A stretch of 64,000 bases of DNA from assembly GCF_014352935.1 (NCBI RefSeq), contig NZ_CP060694.1, forward strand, positions 62,001 through 126,000, read 5' to 3'. Positions 63,012-64,000 of this stretch are shown here, piece by piece. A program made the position numbers and the translations under genes. The DNA comes from Aliarcobacter cryaerophilus. GTDB lineage: Bacteria > Campylobacterota > Campylobacteria > Campylobacterales > Arcobacteraceae. Each line of letters begins with the position of its first letter. Within the stretch, counting starts at the first letter, position 1. The notes under the pieces are model-generated. The model was not told the origin of the DNA. It was given only the letters and a program-made list of their open reading frames with translations, and did no database searches.

Positions 63012-64000
63012 TTCCCTTTTGTTGCTATTTCAACAGCTTTTCGTGTCTGTTTTCCAACTTCATTTAAAGGTATTGTATCCTCTTTGAACTCTCCCCAAGA
63101 AGCAACTATTCCAGCTGGTTTAACTTTTGGATTAACAGGATATTCATAGTTTCCTTGTGCTAGTTCACCTTGTGCTTCTTCGCTTGTTAAAAACTCTATT
63201 AGTTTTATTGCATTCTCTTTATTTGGAGCAAATTTTGTAATACCAGCACCTGAGATATTTATATGAGCACCTGTAGTTTTTTGTGCAGGAAAAAATACTT
63301 TTACCTCTTTTGCTATTTCCTCATCAACTTTATCACCACTATTTGCCATAACTCCTAAATAATATGAGTTTACAACAGCAATATCAGCTTCACCAGAAGC
63401 TACTGCTCTTATTTGATCTTTATCAGCACCTTTTGGATCTCTTGCAAAATTATTTACTAAACCTTTTACGAACTCTAAAGATTTTTCTTCACCGTTATGT
63501 GCAATTATAGAAGCAAGAAGTGACTTGTTGTAAGCATTTGTTGAACTTCTAGTTATCACTTTTCCTTTAAATTCAGGTTTTGTAAGTGAAAAATAGTCAT
63601 CTAGGTGTGCTGGATTTATAGTTTTTGGATTATAAACGAAAAGTCTAGCTCTTTTTGTAATAGCAAACCATTTTCCATCTTCATCTCTTAGGTGAGCTGG
63701 AATATTTTTTTCCAATACTTTTGAGCTAACTCCTTGAAGCAAATCTCTCTCTTTAGCTTCATATAAATTTCCAATATCAGCTGTTATAAGAATATCTGAT
63801 GGACTATTTGCACCTTCTATTGACAGTCTTGAAACAAGCTCTTCGGCTTTTGCAGTTATAAGGTTTACTTTTATACCTGTTTTTTCCTCAAATTTTTTGA
63901 ACAGAGCTTTGTCTGAGTCATAGTGTCTTTGTGAATATACATTTACTTCACTACCACTTGCAAACAAAATATTTGCAAATAGTATCGAACAAAGTAGCGA
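63002..64000 (-). CDS. fbpA: Ferric-iron binding protein FbpA, 5' end outside the window
   Basis: The periplasmic Fe3+-binding protein of the transporter. The mature start EVNVYSQRHYDSDKALFKKF and the later VVNSYYLGVMA tyrosine pair, which binds iron, are typical. The signal peptide (LLCSILFANILFASG) is read up to base 64000, but its start codon lies beyond the window edge. Confidence 0.9.
   Translation of the reverse strand, partial: SLLCSILFANILFASGSEVNVYSQRHYDSDKALFKKFEEKTGIKVNLITAKAEELVSRLSIEGANSPSDILITADIGNLYEAKERDLLQGVSSKVLEKNIPAHLRDEDGKWFAITKRARLFVYNPKTINPAHLDDYFSLTKPEFKGKVITRSSTNAYNKSLLASIIAHNGEEKSLEFVKGLVNNFARDPKGADKDQIRAVASGEADIAVVNSYYLGVMANSGDKVDEEIAKEVKVFFPAQKTTGAHINISGAGITKFAPNKENAIKLIEFLTSEEAQGELAQGNYEYPVNPKVKPAGIVASWGEFKEDTIPLNEVGKQTRKAVEIATKGNWK

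Overview
The window is AT-rich and looks like a chromosome segment of an Arcobacter/Aliarcobacter-type Campylobacterota. This rests on the rRNA sequence, the low GC content, the T-rich promoters with clear -10 boxes but weak -35 boxes, and the protein style; the species is inferred. It opens inside a 16S gene and runs through tRNA-Ile, tRNA-Ala, 23S and 5S rRNA to a strong terminator at 4732-4785. After it come era and an inner-membrane/ATPase operon of the type II secretion/type IV pilus/competence class (GspL-like, PilO/GspC-like, gspE, gspF), related in layout to the Campylobacter cts transformation genes.

That operon is broken by a 39-kb Mu-like transposable prophage, 7462-46455. Its ends are fixed by three agreeing signs: TG...CA termini, an AGAAATGT box at the same offset from both ends, and a 5-bp target duplication AAAAT (7457-7461 and 46456-46460). 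Removing the prophage and one AAAAT rejoins the two gspE pieces in frame to give a 451-residue ATPase. The prophage reads: left-end transposase sites and an odd repeat array; a leftward repressor module; a rightward early region (Ner-like, MuA-like DDE transposase, MuB-like ATPase, DUF3164, endolysin, GemA); a leftward AbiC-like defence gene; a Mor-like activator; a tRNA-like sequence; a leftward Mu-type head module; and a rightward lysis plus P2-type contractile tail module with the classic -1 frameshift in the tail chaperone. At the right end lie Dam, an unknown protein, a HEPN-like protein and a second S24-type repressor from a probably leaderless promoter. The particle is thus a Mu head/transposition, P2 tail chimaera. 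An IS21-family element (17888-20476, 6-bp duplication ACAAAA) has broken an AAA ATPase gene in the early region.

Right of the prophage the chromosome resumes with gspE 3', gspF, corA, folE and a WYL regulator. An accessory stretch follows, 51.4-60.5 kb: MntA/HepT with a nonsense mutation in HepT, a cluster of unrecognised glycine-rich membrane proteins driven in part by a duplicated promoter, remnants of small genes, an AbiE-like toxin-antitoxin pair and a protein with a HEPN-like motif. The window closes with a leftward ferric-iron ABC importer, fbpABC, whose fbpA runs off the right edge.

The most unusual structure not explained by genes is in the prophage non-coding DNA. There is a five-module array (7734-8122) in which a 7-base word is repeated about four times per module and changes in concert from module to module. 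Two tandem hairpins (20832-21010) have the same word-swap on both arms. Two more hairpins (14778-14803 and 16632-16656) share flanks but have compensating inner stems.
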